64,000 nucleotides of DNA, taken from assembly GCF_030733265.1 (NCBI RefSeq), contig NZ_JASHJI010000002.1, forward strand, positions 1 to 64,000, written 5' to 3'. This DNA is from Roseibium sp. MMSF_3412. GTDB lineage: Bacteria; Pseudomonadota; Alphaproteobacteria; Rhizobiales; Stappiaceae. The first letter of the stretch is position 1. Each line of letters opens with the position of its first letter. The notes under the pieces are model-generated. The model worked only from the letters and a program-made list of their open reading frames with translations, was not told where the DNA came from and searched no databases. This document shows positions 25,943 to 34,691 of this stretch, one piece after another. Made by a program: the position numbers and the translations under genes.

Positions 25943-26521
25943 ATGGCCAAGCTCTATTTCAACTATTCCTCCATGAATGCCGGCAAATCCACCGTGCTGC
26001 TGCAGGCTGCCTATAACTACGAAGAGCGCGGCATGAATGCCCTGCTCATGATCGCCGCCTTCGACGACCGGGGTGGCAAGGGACGGATCGCGTCCCGCAT
26101 CGGTCTGGCGGCGGATGCCGACATCTTCACCGCCGAGGACAACGTTTTCCGGCATGTTGAAAAGGTGAACGAAAAAACCCCGGTCGACGCCGTTCTGGTC
26201 GACGAGGCACAGTTTCTGACCGAAGAGCAGGTCTGGCAACTGGCCGGCCTCGCGGACCAAATGGGCATTCCGGTGATGTGTTTCGGGCTACGAACCGACT
26301 TCCAGGGAAAACTCTTTCCCGGCAGCGCCACTTTGCTGGCCGTGGCGGACAATCTCAAGGAGATCAAGACGATCTGCTGGTGCGGACGCAAGGCGACCAT
26401 GGTTGCCCGTCTCGACGGCAATGGCCGCATTGTCGAGGAAGGTGAGCAGGTCGTGATCGGCGGCAACGAGACATATGTTTCCCTTTGCCGAAAACACTGG
26501 AGCCGCCGGGAGCTGGCGTAG
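25943..26521 (+). CDS. tdk: Thymidine kinase (type II)
   Basis: A 192-residue cytosolic kinase of the salvage pathway, converting thymidine to dTMP with ATP. The P-loop is SSMNAGKST (residues 9-17), the catalytic Glu lies in LVDEAQFL, and GLRTDFQGKLFPGS is the lasso/specificity loop. Zn ligands appear as CWCG and YVSLCRKHW. Length and order match Tk1-like enzymes. It is 100 bp after the EEP-family gene and separate from the TRAP operon. Confidence 0.96.
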   Translation: MAKLYFNYSSMNAGKSTVLLQAAYNYEERGMNALLMIAAFDDRGGKGRIASRIGLAADADIFTAEDNVFRHVEKVNEKTPVDAVLVDEAQFLTEEQVWQLAGLADQMGIPVMCFGLRTDFQGKLFPGSATLLAVADNLKEIKTICWCGRKATMVARLDGNGRIVEEGEQVVIGGNETYVSLCRKHWSRRELA

Positions 26522-26756
26522 TCATGGGAAATGTTCCGCGATCCGCGCTTGAGAACCGGGTTCATAAGACCGCCTGAGCCGCATCAGGCAGGTATGGCAA
26601 CTTCGCACAATGACACCCTCTCAACCTCTTGATGCGACCTAAGGTGAGGCATAAAACAGATCGGGACAGGGTTCGGTCAAACGATCCGTATTTTCAAAAT
26701 TCTTCGGTCTGACCGGCCGGCGAACAACAAAGACTTTCATTTAAGGGAGGAAATCC

Positions 26757-27713
26757 ATGAAGAAGACCCTATTGTCCCTCGCGCTTGCAGCCTCGATGGG
26801 ACTGGCATCCGGCTTGGCGTCAGCTGAGACGCGCATCACCTATAAATCCGCCAAGTCGACGTCGTCCTATTATCAGATGGCCGTGCAGATCGCGGAAGCC
26901 ATGAAGGCAGGGTCCGATGGCGACATCATCGTCACGGTGGAGGAAAGCCAGGGCTCGGTGCAGAACGTCATGGAAGTCAGGGCCCGCGGCGGTGACTACG
27001 TCTTCACGACGCCACCGGTGCTCGTGAGACTGGCCCAGGGCGGCAAGGCCATGTTCGAGGGCAAGTCTGACCCCAAGTTCAATGACATCCGCGCGCTTTT
27101 CCCGATCCCCTCGCTCACCATGCATTTCGTCATGTCCGAAGACAGCGGCGTGACCGATTTCTCAGGCATGGAAGGCAAGACCATCCTGCTCGGCAAGGGC
27201 TCCTTCGGCGCGCGCGAAGGTGAAAAATACCTCAAGCTGTTCGGCCTTGAAGGCAAGGTGGACCTTGCCGAAGTTGAACTCTCCAATGCCGTTGCCGCGC
27301 TGAAAAACGGCCAGATCGACGGCTTCGTGACCGCCGGATCGTTCCCGGCTCCCAACGTGATCGAGGCTGCCGCGTCGACAGGCGTGAAAGTCATCTCCCT
27401 GAATGACGACCAGATCGCGCAAACCAAACGCACCCGGCTTGTCATTCCCGCCGGAACCTATGCCGGCCAGTCGGAAGACATTGTCACCACATCGCTTCCG
27501 GTCGTCGCCTACACCACCACCGCGATGGATGACGACGCGGCCTATGAGCTGACGAAGACCTTCTGGGAACAGAAGGGTGACATGGGCAATGCTGCCCCGT
27601 GGTGGAACGGTGTCGACAAGGGCCTGATGGGCAATATCACCGGCAAAATTCACCCGGGCGCCTTGCGTTACTACAAGGAAGCCGGGTTTGAACTGACCCC
27701 TGAGCAGCAGTAA
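26757..27713 (+). CDS. TAXI family TRAP transporter solute-binding protein
   Basis: A 318-residue periplasmic binding protein with a signal peptide (ALAASMGLASGLASA). The mature part has the TAXI-type start ITYKSAKSTSSYYQMAVQIAEAM, a middle ILLGKGSFGAREG and a C-terminal helical cap. TAXI proteins feed fused TRAP permeases; known or proposed ligands include glutamate or other organic anions, but the ligand here is undetermined. A strong RBS (GGGAGG) precedes ATG 26757. The matching permease is downstream, separated by a 12-bp stem-loop. Confidence 0.93.
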   Translation: MKKTLLSLALAASMGLASGLASAETRITYKSAKSTSSYYQMAVQIAEAMKAGSDGDIIVTVEESQGSVQNVMEVRARGGDYVFTTPPVLVRLAQGGKAMFEGKSDPKFNDIRALFPIPSLTMHFVMSEDSGVTDFSGMEGKTILLGKGSFGAREGEKYLKLFGLEGKVDLAEVELSNAVAALKNGQIDGFVTAGSFPAPNVIEAAASTGVKVISLNDDQIAQTKRTRLVIPAGTYAGQSEDIVTTSLPVVAYTTTAMDDDAAYELTKTFWEQKGDMGNAAPWWNGVDKGLMGNITGKIHPGALRYYKEAGFELTPEQQ

Positions 27714-27732
27714 ACGTCCGCGCTAGCGCATT

Positions 27733-27758
27733 GCTTCTGCGCGCCCGCGCGCAGAAGC
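27733..27758 (+). promoter_or_regulatory. Intercistronic stem-loop between TAXI and TRAP permease genes
   Basis: GCTTCTGCGCGC (27733-27744) and GCGCGCAGAAGC (27747-27758) are exact reverse complements, giving a very stable 12-bp stem. It has no T-run, so it is not a simple terminator. It lies 19 bp after the TAXI stop codon. Stems like this after binding-protein genes commonly protect the upstream message from 3' exonucleases, which raises binding-protein levels relative to the permease. Confidence 0.75.
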
Positions 27759-27826
27759 CTCTCCTTCCAGCCTCGCCGACCGCGCCGGTTCCTCGTGCGC
27801 TCGTTGCGTCTACCGGGAACACCGTC

Positions 27827-29587
27827 TTGAGACCATTGATCATCGCAGCAGCGCTCGGTCTTGTTGCGTTTCACCTTGCTTTGATCTTTTCAGGGCTCGT
27901 TCCCAACCTCGTGAGCCGTCCGCTCCATCTTGCCTTCGCGCTTCCGTGGATCCTGATCGCGGCCCGGCAGGGCCTGTTTTCAAGGGTGAGCGGCATCATC
28001 CTGAGCGTGCTCGGCGTCGGCGCGTGTCTCTGGGTGGCGCTGTCGCACAACAGGCTCTCGGACCAGTACGGGTTTCTTGAAGGCGACTTCCAGTTCGCGG
28101 TCGCCGCCCTCCTGCTTGTTGTCGTTCTGGAGGCTGCCCGGCGCGCAATCGGCTGGCCATTGCCGCTCGTGGCGCTGCTGGCCCTCCTTTACGGCCTCTT
28201 CGGCCAGCATATCCCCGGTGAATTCGGCCACTCCGGCACGCCGATTGCGAGCTTCCTTGGAACGCTGACCATTGCCGAAGGTGGCATCTGGGGCAGCCTG
28301 ACCGGTGTGTCGGTCAACGTGGTTGCGATTTTTGTCATCTTCGGAGCGGTCCTGAACGCGGGCGAAGCCGGACAGGGTTTCATGAACATCGCTTCGGCGG
28401 CTGCGGGACGGCTGAAGGGCGGCGCTGCCAAGGTGTCGGTCCTTTCGTCGGCGCTGTTCGGCTCAATATCCGGTTCGGCATCGGCGAATGTCGCCTCCAC
28501 CGGCGCGATCACGCTGCCGGCGATGACGCGGCTGGGCTATCCCAAGCGCCTTGCCGCCGCCGTTGAAGCCGTTGCCTCTTCCGGGGGGCAGATCATGCCG
28601 CCGTTGATGGGAGCCGGTGCCTTCGTGATGGTCGAGCTGACGGGCGTACCCTACACGTCCATCATGGCCGCGGCGCTCCTGCCCGCCATCTTGTACTTTC
28701 TCGCGGTCTGGATCGGTGTCAACGCCTATGCCAGCCACCACGATCTCGCCGGGCTTGACGCGGAAGACCAGCCCTCGGGCCGGGATGTGGTCATCACTTC
28801 CTGTTTCTTCCTGATCCCGTTCACCGTTCTGCTTGTCGGCATGTTCTGGATCCGGTTTACACCGCAATACTCCGCGTCGATGGCAATCCTCGCCAGTTTT
28901 CTGCTCCTGTTTTTCAACGCAAGGGGGCTCGGAACCCTGAAGGAAAGCCTGGCCCGGATTGAACGTGCCCTGGTCAATTCGGCGCGCCAGGTGTCGATGA
29001 TCGCCGCCATCATCGTCTGTGCGTCGATCATCATAGGCGTTTTGTCGATCACCGGTCTCGGCGTGAAGATCACCTCGCTGATCCTTTCCGGGTCCGGCGG
29101 CCTTCTGTGGCCGTCCCTGTTCCTCACGGCACTCGCCTGCATGGTACTCGGAATGGAAGTCCCGACGACCGCAGCCTATGTGATCTGCGTGTCTGTGGCA
29201 GGCCCTGCCCTCATTCAACTGGGCCTGGAACCTTTGCAGGCGCACCTGTTTGTCTTCTGGTTCGCCCTGCTCTCGACAATTACACCGCCCGTTTGCGGCG
29301 CGGTCTTCATCGCCGCAGGCATGATCAACGAAAACTGGCTGAAGGTCGCGCTCACTGCGATGGCGCTTGGTATCGGCCTCTACATCATTCCGCTCGCCAT
29401 GATCGCAAACCCGGCGCTCATCCGCCTTGAGGGCAATCCGCTCGGTGCGCTGCTGGCCGCTGTTCAGATCGGACTGGGGCTGTCCCTGATCTCCTACGCC
29501 ATCATCGGCTTCCGGAACCCCGTGTATCGATTGCTCGCAGGAGGTGCCGGTCTGGCGATCATCTTCGGCTCCTTGTTCGTAACCTGA
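27827..29587 (+). CDS. TRAP transporter fused 4TM/12TM permease (DctQM-type)
   Basis: A 586-residue inner-membrane protein with about 16 hydrophobic segments: a small DctQ-like part (about 1-140) and a large DctM-like part. GSISGSASANVASTGAITLP, VEAVASSGGQIMPPLMGAGAF and GMEVPTTAAYVICV are typical of TAXI-linked fused permeases. The start is uncertain. TTG 27827 has GGGA at the right distance; an in-frame TTG at 27731 would lie inside the 12-bp stem-loop and would add a Pro/Ala-rich stretch. Together with the TAXI protein it forms a Na+-driven uptake system for organic acids. Confidence 0.93.
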   Translation: MRPLIIAAALGLVAFHLALIFSGLVPNLVSRPLHLAFALPWILIAARQGLFSRVSGIILSVLGVGACLWVALSHNRLSDQYGFLEGDFQFAVAALLLVVVLEAARRAIGWPLPLVALLALLYGLFGQHIPGEFGHSGTPIASFLGTLTIAEGGIWGSLTGVSVNVVAIFVIFGAVLNAGEAGQGFMNIASAAAGRLKGGAAKVSVLSSALFGSISGSASANVASTGAITLPAMTRLGYPKRLAAAVEAVASSGGQIMPPLMGAGAFVMVELTGVPYTSIMAAALLPAILYFLAVWIGVNAYASHHDLAGLDAEDQPSGRDVVITSCFFLIPFTVLLVGMFWIRFTPQYSASMAILASFLLLFFNARGLGTLKESLARIERALVNSARQVSMIAAIIVCASIIIGVLSITGLGVKITSLILSGSGGLLWPSLFLTALACMVLGMEVPTTAAYVICVSVAGPALIQLGLEPLQAHLFVFWFALLSTITPPVCGAVFIAAGMINENWLKVALTAMALGIGLYIIPLAMIANPALIRLEGNPLGALLAAVQIGLGLSLISYAIIGFRNPVYRLLAGGAGLAIIFGSLFVT

Positions 29588-29702
29588 ACCCGCTGCCCTC
29601 GTAACTTTCCGCGCTGCGTGATCTCTGACTGAGGCCTTGAGGCGGACAGCCGGCAGTCCGAGCATGACGAAATCGTAAACCTGTCCCTCTTGAAGCCCCT
29701 TG

Positions 29703-29736
29703 TTACTGCCCCTAAAAGGGAACAAACAGTAAGGAG
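29703..29736 (+). promoter_or_regulatory. Hairpin overlapping the HlyU ribosome binding site
   Basis: TTACTG (29703-29708) pairs with CAGTAA (29727-29732), and CCC/GGG inside can extend it. The second arm covers the first bases of the AAGGAG ribosome binding site (29731-29736) of the gene at 29745. This layout would allow translation to be turned down when the hairpin forms. The stem is short, so the call is tentative. Confidence 0.35.
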
Positions 29737-29744
29737 TGGGCGTT

Positions 29745-30038
29745 ATGCTCGGCAAAATGTTCAAATCCCTTTTCGGATCGTCCGAAGGGGGCCAGGCCAA
29801 GAGCTCTGCAAAAGCCACCATCGTTGACCACGAGGGCTTTCAGATCATCGCTGAGCCGCAATCCTCAGGTGGCCAGTGGCAGGTCGCGGGCCGGATCGAA
29901 AAGCAGGTCGGCGAAGAGACCAAATCGCACCGGTTCATACGCGCCGACGTGATGCCGGGAGAAGCGGACGCCGCCAACGAGATGATCCGCAAGGCGAAAA
30001 TGATGATCGATCAGCAGGGTGAGCGAATATTCGATTGA
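29745..30038 (+). CDS. HlyU family protein
   Basis: A 97-residue small protein of the alphaproteobacterial HlyU (pfam HlyU) group: FKSLFGSS at the N-terminus, then DHEGFQIIAEPQSSGGQW and GRIEKQVG...HRFIRAD. Despite the family name (from a Vibrio haemolysin regulator), these short members have no clear HTH and their role is unclear. ATG 29745 is fixed by AAGGAG at 29731-29736. Stand-alone gene between the TRAP operon and pgsA. Confidence 0.85.
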   Translation: MLGKMFKSLFGSSEGGQAKSSAKATIVDHEGFQIIAEPQSSGGQWQVAGRIEKQVGEETKSHRFIRADVMPGEADAANEMIRKAKMMIDQQGERIFD

Positions 30039-30164
30039 GGCGAACGGCGCTGAGATGTTAAGCGAAGGCAAAGCACGATCCAGATTTGCCTGAAACAGCT
30101 GAGCGGCCCCGAACCAATGCGGACCGGACCGGCGTCCCGCACTGTCCCCGAATTGAAAGCAGAC

Positions 30165-30737
30165 ATGAAACGTAACGTAGCCCTAAGCCTGCCCAACCTT
30201 TTGACCTATGGGCGCATTCTGGCTGTGCCGGCAGTCGCGTTCTGTTTCTATTTCGAAGGAACGACCCCGCGCTGGATTGCGCTCGGCATTTTCATCGTGG
30301 CGGCGATCACCGATTTCTTCGACGGCTATCTCGCCCGCGCCTGGCAACAGCAATCAGCCCTCGGGCGGATGCTCGATCCGATTGCCGACAAGCTGCTCGT
30401 CTCCGTCTCGCTTCTGATGCTGGCCGCCGATGGCACGATCGGGGGCTGGTCGCTTGTTGCCGCGATCATCATCTTGTGCCGAGAAATCCTGGTTTCGGGC
30501 CTGAGAGAGTTTCTGGCCGAGTTGCAGGTCAGCGTTCCGGTGACCAAACTTGCCAAGTGGAAAACCACGGTCCAGCTGGTTGCCATCGCGGTGCTGCTTG
30601 CCGGACCTGCCGGTGACACGATCTTTCCATACACGACCCTGACGGGACTGACCGCACTTTGGATCGCCGCCGTTCTTACCCTATATACGGGTTACGACTA
30701 TTTCCGCGCCGGCATCGGTCATCTCATCACGGAGTAG
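30165..30737 (+). CDS. pgsA: CDP-diacylglycerol-glycerol-3-phosphate 3-phosphatidyltransferase
   Basis: A 190-residue inner-membrane enzyme making phosphatidylglycerophosphate, the committed step to phosphatidylglycerol and cardiolipin. The CDP-alcohol phosphotransferase signature D-x2-DG-x2-AR-x8-G-x3-D-x3-D is complete (DFFDGYLAR...GRMLDPIADK). N-terminal LSLPNLLTYGRI is family-typical. Start ATG 30165 (KRNVALSLPN); an upstream in-frame ATG at 30117 adds an unconserved polar stretch. moaD starts 45 bp later. Confidence 0.96.
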   Translation: MKRNVALSLPNLLTYGRILAVPAVAFCFYFEGTTPRWIALGIFIVAAITDFFDGYLARAWQQQSALGRMLDPIADKLLVSVSLLMLAADGTIGGWSLVAAIIILCREILVSGLREFLAELQVSVPVTKLAKWKTTVQLVAIAVLLAGPAGDTIFPYTTLTGLTALWIAAVLTLYTGYDYFRAGIGHLITE

Positions 30738-30782
30738 GCCAGTTGTTTCCGTAGCCGTAAGGGCAGTTCAGTAAGAGGTCTC

Positions 30783-31034
30783 ATGAACATTCGCTATTTT
30801 GCCTGGGTACGTGAACGCGTTGGCAAGGAAGAAGAAACTCTGGAACTTCCGGCCGACGTGAAAACGGTTGCCGACCTGATTTCGCACCTCAAGGGGCTCG
30901 ACGACTATCACGCCGCCGCCTTCGAGGAAGAAGACGCGATACGCGTGGCGCTTGATCAGGAACATGTGGAGGCGGACGCCGAACTCGGAAGCGCTCGCGA
31001 AGTTGCCTTCTTCCCTCCCATGACAGGTGGATAA
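30783..31034 (+). CDS. moaD: Molybdopterin synthase sulfur-carrier subunit MoaD
   Basis: An 83-residue ubiquitin-fold sulfur carrier. It begins NIRYFAWVRERVG and ends with the required Gly-Gly (FFPPMTGG), whose terminal carboxylate becomes the thiocarboxylate that supplies sulfur to molybdopterin. moaE starts two bases after its stop, so the two synthase subunits are translated together. Confidence 0.96.
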   Translation: MNIRYFAWVRERVGKEEETLELPADVKTVADLISHLKGLDDYHAAAFEEEDAIRVALDQEHVEADAELGSAREVAFFPPMTGG

Positions 31035-31036
31035 GG

Positions 31037-31498
31037 ATGCCGGTCAAGCCCAGGATCGTGGTTCAGGCGGACGATTTCAGCGCCCAGGACGAAGCCCGCT
31101 TGCTCACCGAAGGCCGCAAGGACGTTGGAGCGCTGGTGACATTCACCGGGCTTTGCCGCGACGAAGCCGGTACATTGAGCGCGCTTGAACTGGAACACTA
31201 TCCGGGCATGGCGGAAGCCGAACTGACCCGCATTGCCGAACAGGCGATCGAACGCTGGCCCTTGACCGGCCTGACTGTGATTCACCGTTTCGGAAAGATA
31301 CCGCCCGGCGAAAACATCGTTCTGGTGATTGCGGCCTCGTCCCACCGCCGCGCAGCCTTCGAGGCAGCCGATTTTCTCATGGACTATCTCAAGACGCGCG
31401 CCCCGTTCTGGAAAAAGGAACACCTCGTTACCGGTGGTGAAAGCGAATGGGTTGAAGCCAGGGATTGTGACGACAAGGACGCCGCACGCTGGACCTGA
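31037..31498 (+). CDS. moaE: Molybdopterin synthase catalytic subunit MoaE
   Basis: A 153-residue catalytic subunit converting cyclic pyranopterin monophosphate to molybdopterin with MoaD. Landmarks: GALVTFTGLCRDE, LELEHYPGMAE, VIHRFGKIPPGENIV and, in the active site, FWKKEHL with the conserved Lys pair. Length is normal. Part of a pgsA-moaD-moaE run. Confidence 0.96.
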   Translation: MPVKPRIVVQADDFSAQDEARLLTEGRKDVGALVTFTGLCRDEAGTLSALELEHYPGMAEAELTRIAEQAIERWPLTGLTVIHRFGKIPPGENIVLVIAASSHRRAAFEAADFLMDYLKTRAPFWKKEHLVTGGESEWVEARDCDDKDAARWT

Positions 31499-31605
31499 GC
31501 GTTCCAACCGCATAGACTGGGGTTCTCTCAGTCCGTCAGCAGCCCCGCAACTTTTTTCCGCGGCGGCCTCCAAGCGGCCTAAATCTTTGAACTGGTTCCG
31601 ATACA

Positions 31606-32901
31606 GTGAAACACGACATCGAGCATTCCGATGCTGCCGTTGCCGACTCGTCCGCAGGCGTTCCCCGGACCGCTGGCGAAGTCCTGCGTGAACCCGGCAT
31701 CCCGTTCACGGAATTTGTCGCGATCATTGCGATGATCATGGCGCTCAACGCCATGGCGATTGATGTCATGCTGCCGGCCCTGCCCGCGATCGGCGATGCG
31801 CTGAACATCATCGAGGAAAACAATCGCCAACTCATTCTGACGATGTATCTCGCCGGTTTTGGCGGGGCTCAATTGTTCTTCGGCCCGCTCACCGACGCCC
31901 TGGGCCGCCGGAAGGTGCTCATAGGCGGGCTCACGCTTTACAGCCTTGCGAGCGTCTGGGCGATTTTTGCAGCGGACCTGGATACGCTTCTGGTCGCACG
32001 CGTGCTCCAGGGGGTCGGCTGCGCCGGAGCCCGCGTGGCCGCGCTTTCGGTGGTGCGGGACTGCTACACCGGGCGCAGCATGGGCAAGGTCATGTCGCTG
32101 GTCATGATGGTCTTCATGGCGGTTCCGGTCATAGCGCCGTCGGTTGGCCAGGTGGTTCTGCTGATGGCCGGCTGGCACTGGATCTTCGCGTTTTTGCTGT
32201 TTTCCGGTTTGGCGGTTCTGGCATGGTCGATGCTGCGCATGCCCGAAACGCTGGCCCCTGACCGCCGCCGCCCGATCGAGTTGTCGGCAATCGTCAACGC
32301 CTACGGGACGGCAGTCACGACGCGCGTTTGTGTCGGCTACGCGGTCGCGACCGCGTTCGTCTTCGCCGGTTTGTTTGCATTTCTTGCCATGTCACAGCAG
32401 ATCTTCGTCGACATCTTCGATCTGGGACACCTGTTTCCGGTGGTTTTTGCATCGATCGCGATCGCGATGGCGATTTCCTCCTTCACCAACGCACAACTGG
32501 TCGAAGCGATGGGGCTGCGCCGCCTGTCGCACGCCGCGCTTCTTGTCTACACGGTCTTCGGTTTCCTGATCTTCGCCGTTTCCGCCCTTGGCCTGGAGAG
32601 CCTCGCGTCGTTCTTCATTCTGACAACGATCGTCATGATGTGCTTCGGCTTCGTTGGAGCCAACTTCAATGCCATGGCCATGGAACCGCTCGGCAAGATC
32701 GCCGGAACGGCAGCATCCGTGATCGGTTTCATCACGACACTTGGCGGCGCTCTCTTGGGACACTTCATGGGACAGCTGTTCGACGGCACCACCGAACCGC
32801 TCGGGCTGGCTTTCGCGATTTATGGACTGGCGGCGATCGCCTGCGTCCTGTTTGCCGAAAAGGGCCGCCTGTTCAACGCCCTGCATGACGGCAGAAAATG
32901 A
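31606..32901 (+). CDS. Multidrug-type MFS exporter (Bcr/CflA family)
   Basis: A 431-residue inner-membrane exporter with 12 predicted helices after a polar N-terminus of about 35 residues. Typical elements: MAIDVMLPALPAIGDAL in TM1, GPLTDALGRRKVL (motif A loop) and RVLQGVGCAGARVAALSVVRD (antiporter motif C region). This points to proton-coupled drug or metabolite export. The start is GTG 31606. A shared hairpin terminator follows, between it and the convergent ilvE gene. Confidence 0.92.
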   Translation: MKHDIEHSDAAVADSSAGVPRTAGEVLREPGIPFTEFVAIIAMIMALNAMAIDVMLPALPAIGDALNIIEENNRQLILTMYLAGFGGAQLFFGPLTDALGRRKVLIGGLTLYSLASVWAIFAADLDTLLVARVLQGVGCAGARVAALSVVRDCYTGRSMGKVMSLVMMVFMAVPVIAPSVGQVVLLMAGWHWIFAFLLFSGLAVLAWSMLRMPETLAPDRRRPIELSAIVNAYGTAVTTRVCVGYAVATAFVFAGLFAFLAMSQQIFVDIFDLGHLFPVVFASIAIAMAISSFTNAQLVEAMGLRRLSHAALLVYTVFGFLIFAVSALGLESLASFFILTTIVMMCFGFVGANFNAMAMEPLGKIAGTAASVIGFITTLGGALLGHFMGQLFDGTTEPLGLAFAIYGLAAIACVLFAEKGRLFNALHDGRK

Positions 32902-32925
32902 AAAAGGCGGGCTGATCGGCCCGCC
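32901..32925. terminator. Terminator between convergent MFS exporter and ilvE genes
   Basis: GGCGGGC (32906-32912) and GCCCGCC (32919-32925) form a 7-bp GC stem. On the minus strand it is followed by five Ts (complement of 32901-32905), so it is an intrinsic terminator for ilvE; on the plus strand the T-run is missing and termination would be weaker. Confidence 0.82.
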
Positions 32926-32953
32926 TCGTGGATCTGCTAACATTCGGAACTGA

Positions 32954-33856
32954 TCAGCCGGCTGCCGCCTGCAGCGCCGGAGCATCGGGTCTGACGGCAG
33001 CATCATAGTCCTTCATCAGTGTCTCGATGATTTCACCGACTTCGAATGTCGTGCCGGCAATTTCCGAAACCGGTGTGACTTCCGCTGCCGTTCCTGTGAC
33101 AAAGCACTGTTCGAACCCGGGGATTTCCTCAGGCATGATTACACGCTCGACCACTTCGAGACCGCGGGCCCTTGCCAGATCGATCACGGTGCGGCGGGTG
33201 ATACCGTCCAGGAAACAGTCCGGGACCGGCGTGTGGATCGTGCCGTCCTTGATGAAGAACACGTTCGCACCGGTACATTCCGCAACCTGTCCCCGCCAGT
33301 CCAGCATCAGGGCGTCCGTGTAGCCTTTGGCTTCGGCTGCGTGTTTCGACACCGTGCAGATCATGTAGAGGCCCGCGGCTTTTGCCTTGAAAGGTGCCGT
33401 TGCCGGATCGGGCCGACGATACTGGGCCATGTCCAGGCGAATGCCCTTGAGCCGTTCCTCGGGTTTGAAATAGCTCGGCCATTCCCAGGCCGCGATGGCG
33501 AGATGGATCGTGTTGTTCTGCGCGGAGATACCCATCATCTCGCTGCCGCGCCAGGCAACAGGACGGATATAGGCATCGGTGAGTTTCATGCGCGCCAGGG
33601 TCGCTTCCTTGGCCTCATTGATCTGCTCGGCCGTCCAGGGAATCTCAAAACCGAGGGTACGCGCGGACTCCAGCAGGCGCTCGGTGTGTTCTTCAGACTT
33701 GAAGATCCGCCCGCCGTAGGCTCTCTCCCCCTCAAAGACACTGCTGCCGTAGTGCAGACCATGACTGAGGATGTGGAGTTTTGCATCCGACCATGGCACG
33801 AACTCGCCATCATACCAGATGTCACCACTGAGCTGATCAAAAGGCGCTCCCGCCAT
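32954..33856 (-). CDS. ilvE: Branched-chain amino-acid aminotransferase
   Basis: A 300-residue fold-type IV PLP enzyme catalysing the last step of Val/Leu/Ile synthesis. Landmarks: the N-terminal HGLHYGSSVFEGERAY, the lysine region PFKAKAAGLYM, GQVAECTGANVFFIK, and the C-terminal CFVTGTAAEVTPV. Length matches IlvE rather than D-amino-acid transaminase. It is divergent from the MarR/PetP gene, with 244 bp between. The terminator at 32901-32925 ends it. Confidence 0.95.
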   Translation of the reverse strand: MAGAPFDQLSGDIWYDGEFVPWSDAKLHILSHGLHYGSSVFEGERAYGGRIFKSEEHTERLLESARTLGFEIPWTAEQINEAKEATLARMKLTDAYIRPVAWRGSEMMGISAQNNTIHLAIAAWEWPSYFKPEERLKGIRLDMAQYRRPDPATAPFKAKAAGLYMICTVSKHAAEAKGYTDALMLDWRGQVAECTGANVFFIKDGTIHTPVPDCFLDGITRRTVIDLARARGLEVVERVIMPEEIPGFEQCFVTGTAAEVTPVSEIAGTTFEVGEIIETLMKDYDAAVRPDAPALQAAAG

Positions 33857-34100
33857 GTTTCTTCTCCCGCCCGCTCAAAGAGCGATTATTGATTTCTTTC
33901 AACAGACACGAGTAACGCCAGAGACTTGCGCCTGTTTTGCTGCTGTATCTTTTGCACAGCACGCGAACTATCGGTATCCTGATGACCGCAGCGGCGTTGA
34001 ACGGATTCGGTTGTCGACGGATGCCCAAAAATGCATCTTTGAGACCGATCATTTCGCGCGCGGCTGCTGACAAGTAACAATCGACCAGAATTATGTCAAT

Positions 34101-34658
34101 ATGACTGACGTAAATTTCAAAACTGCCCTTTCCGCCGCTTTGCAAGACCGGGCTGGTGCCCTGTCCGATCCGGCTCAGCAACCGGCTGAAGACACTTTGC
34201 CCTACGACCTGATTGAACTTCTGTTCTTTGCCTACAAGGATTTTACCGGCGATCCGGACGACGTTCTGGCCAAGTTCGAATTTGGCCGGGCACATCACCG
34301 CGTGCTGCATTTCGTCGAACGCAACCCCGGCATCATGGTGACGGATCTTCTCGGTATCCTGCGCATCACCAAGCAAAGTCTCGGCCGGGTTCTGAAGCAG
34401 CTTGTCGACGCGGGCATCATCGAGCAGCGCGAAGGGATGAACGATCGCCGCCAGCGTCTGCTTTACACGACCGATCGCGGCCACACGCTCGCGGAAAAAC
34501 TCGCCCGGTTGCAGCAGGAGCGCCTTGAACGCGCCCTAATTGGATTGCCTGATGGCAGCGAGGAAATCGTGCGGCGGTTTCTGCTGCAGATGATCGATCC
34601 CGACGCCCATGCAGACATTCTGAAACTTGTCAGAAGCCCTTTTCATCTCAAGGACTGA
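34101..34658 (+). CDS. petP: MarR family transcriptional regulator (PetP-like)
   Basis: A 185-residue winged-helix regulator. After an about 40-residue N-terminus comes FGRAHHRVLHFVERNPGIMV, the recognition helix region ITKQSLGRVLKQLVDAGII and the wing EQREGMNDRRQRLLYTT. The combination of this gene with an OmpR-type regulator 33 bp downstream is the arrangement of Rhodobacter petP-petR, which is the basis for the symbol. In that system the pair controls respiratory cytochrome bc1 expression; target genes here are unknown. Confidence 0.8.
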   Translation: MTDVNFKTALSAALQDRAGALSDPAQQPAEDTLPYDLIELLFFAYKDFTGDPDDVLAKFEFGRAHHRVLHFVERNPGIMVTDLLGILRITKQSLGRVLKQLVDAGIIEQREGMNDRRQRLLYTTDRGHTLAEKLARLQQERLERALIGLPDGSEEIVRRFLLQMIDPDAHADILKLVRSPFHLKD

Positions 34659-34691
34659 ACGCCGCCGATAGCAGAGGGAACAGCTGCCGAC

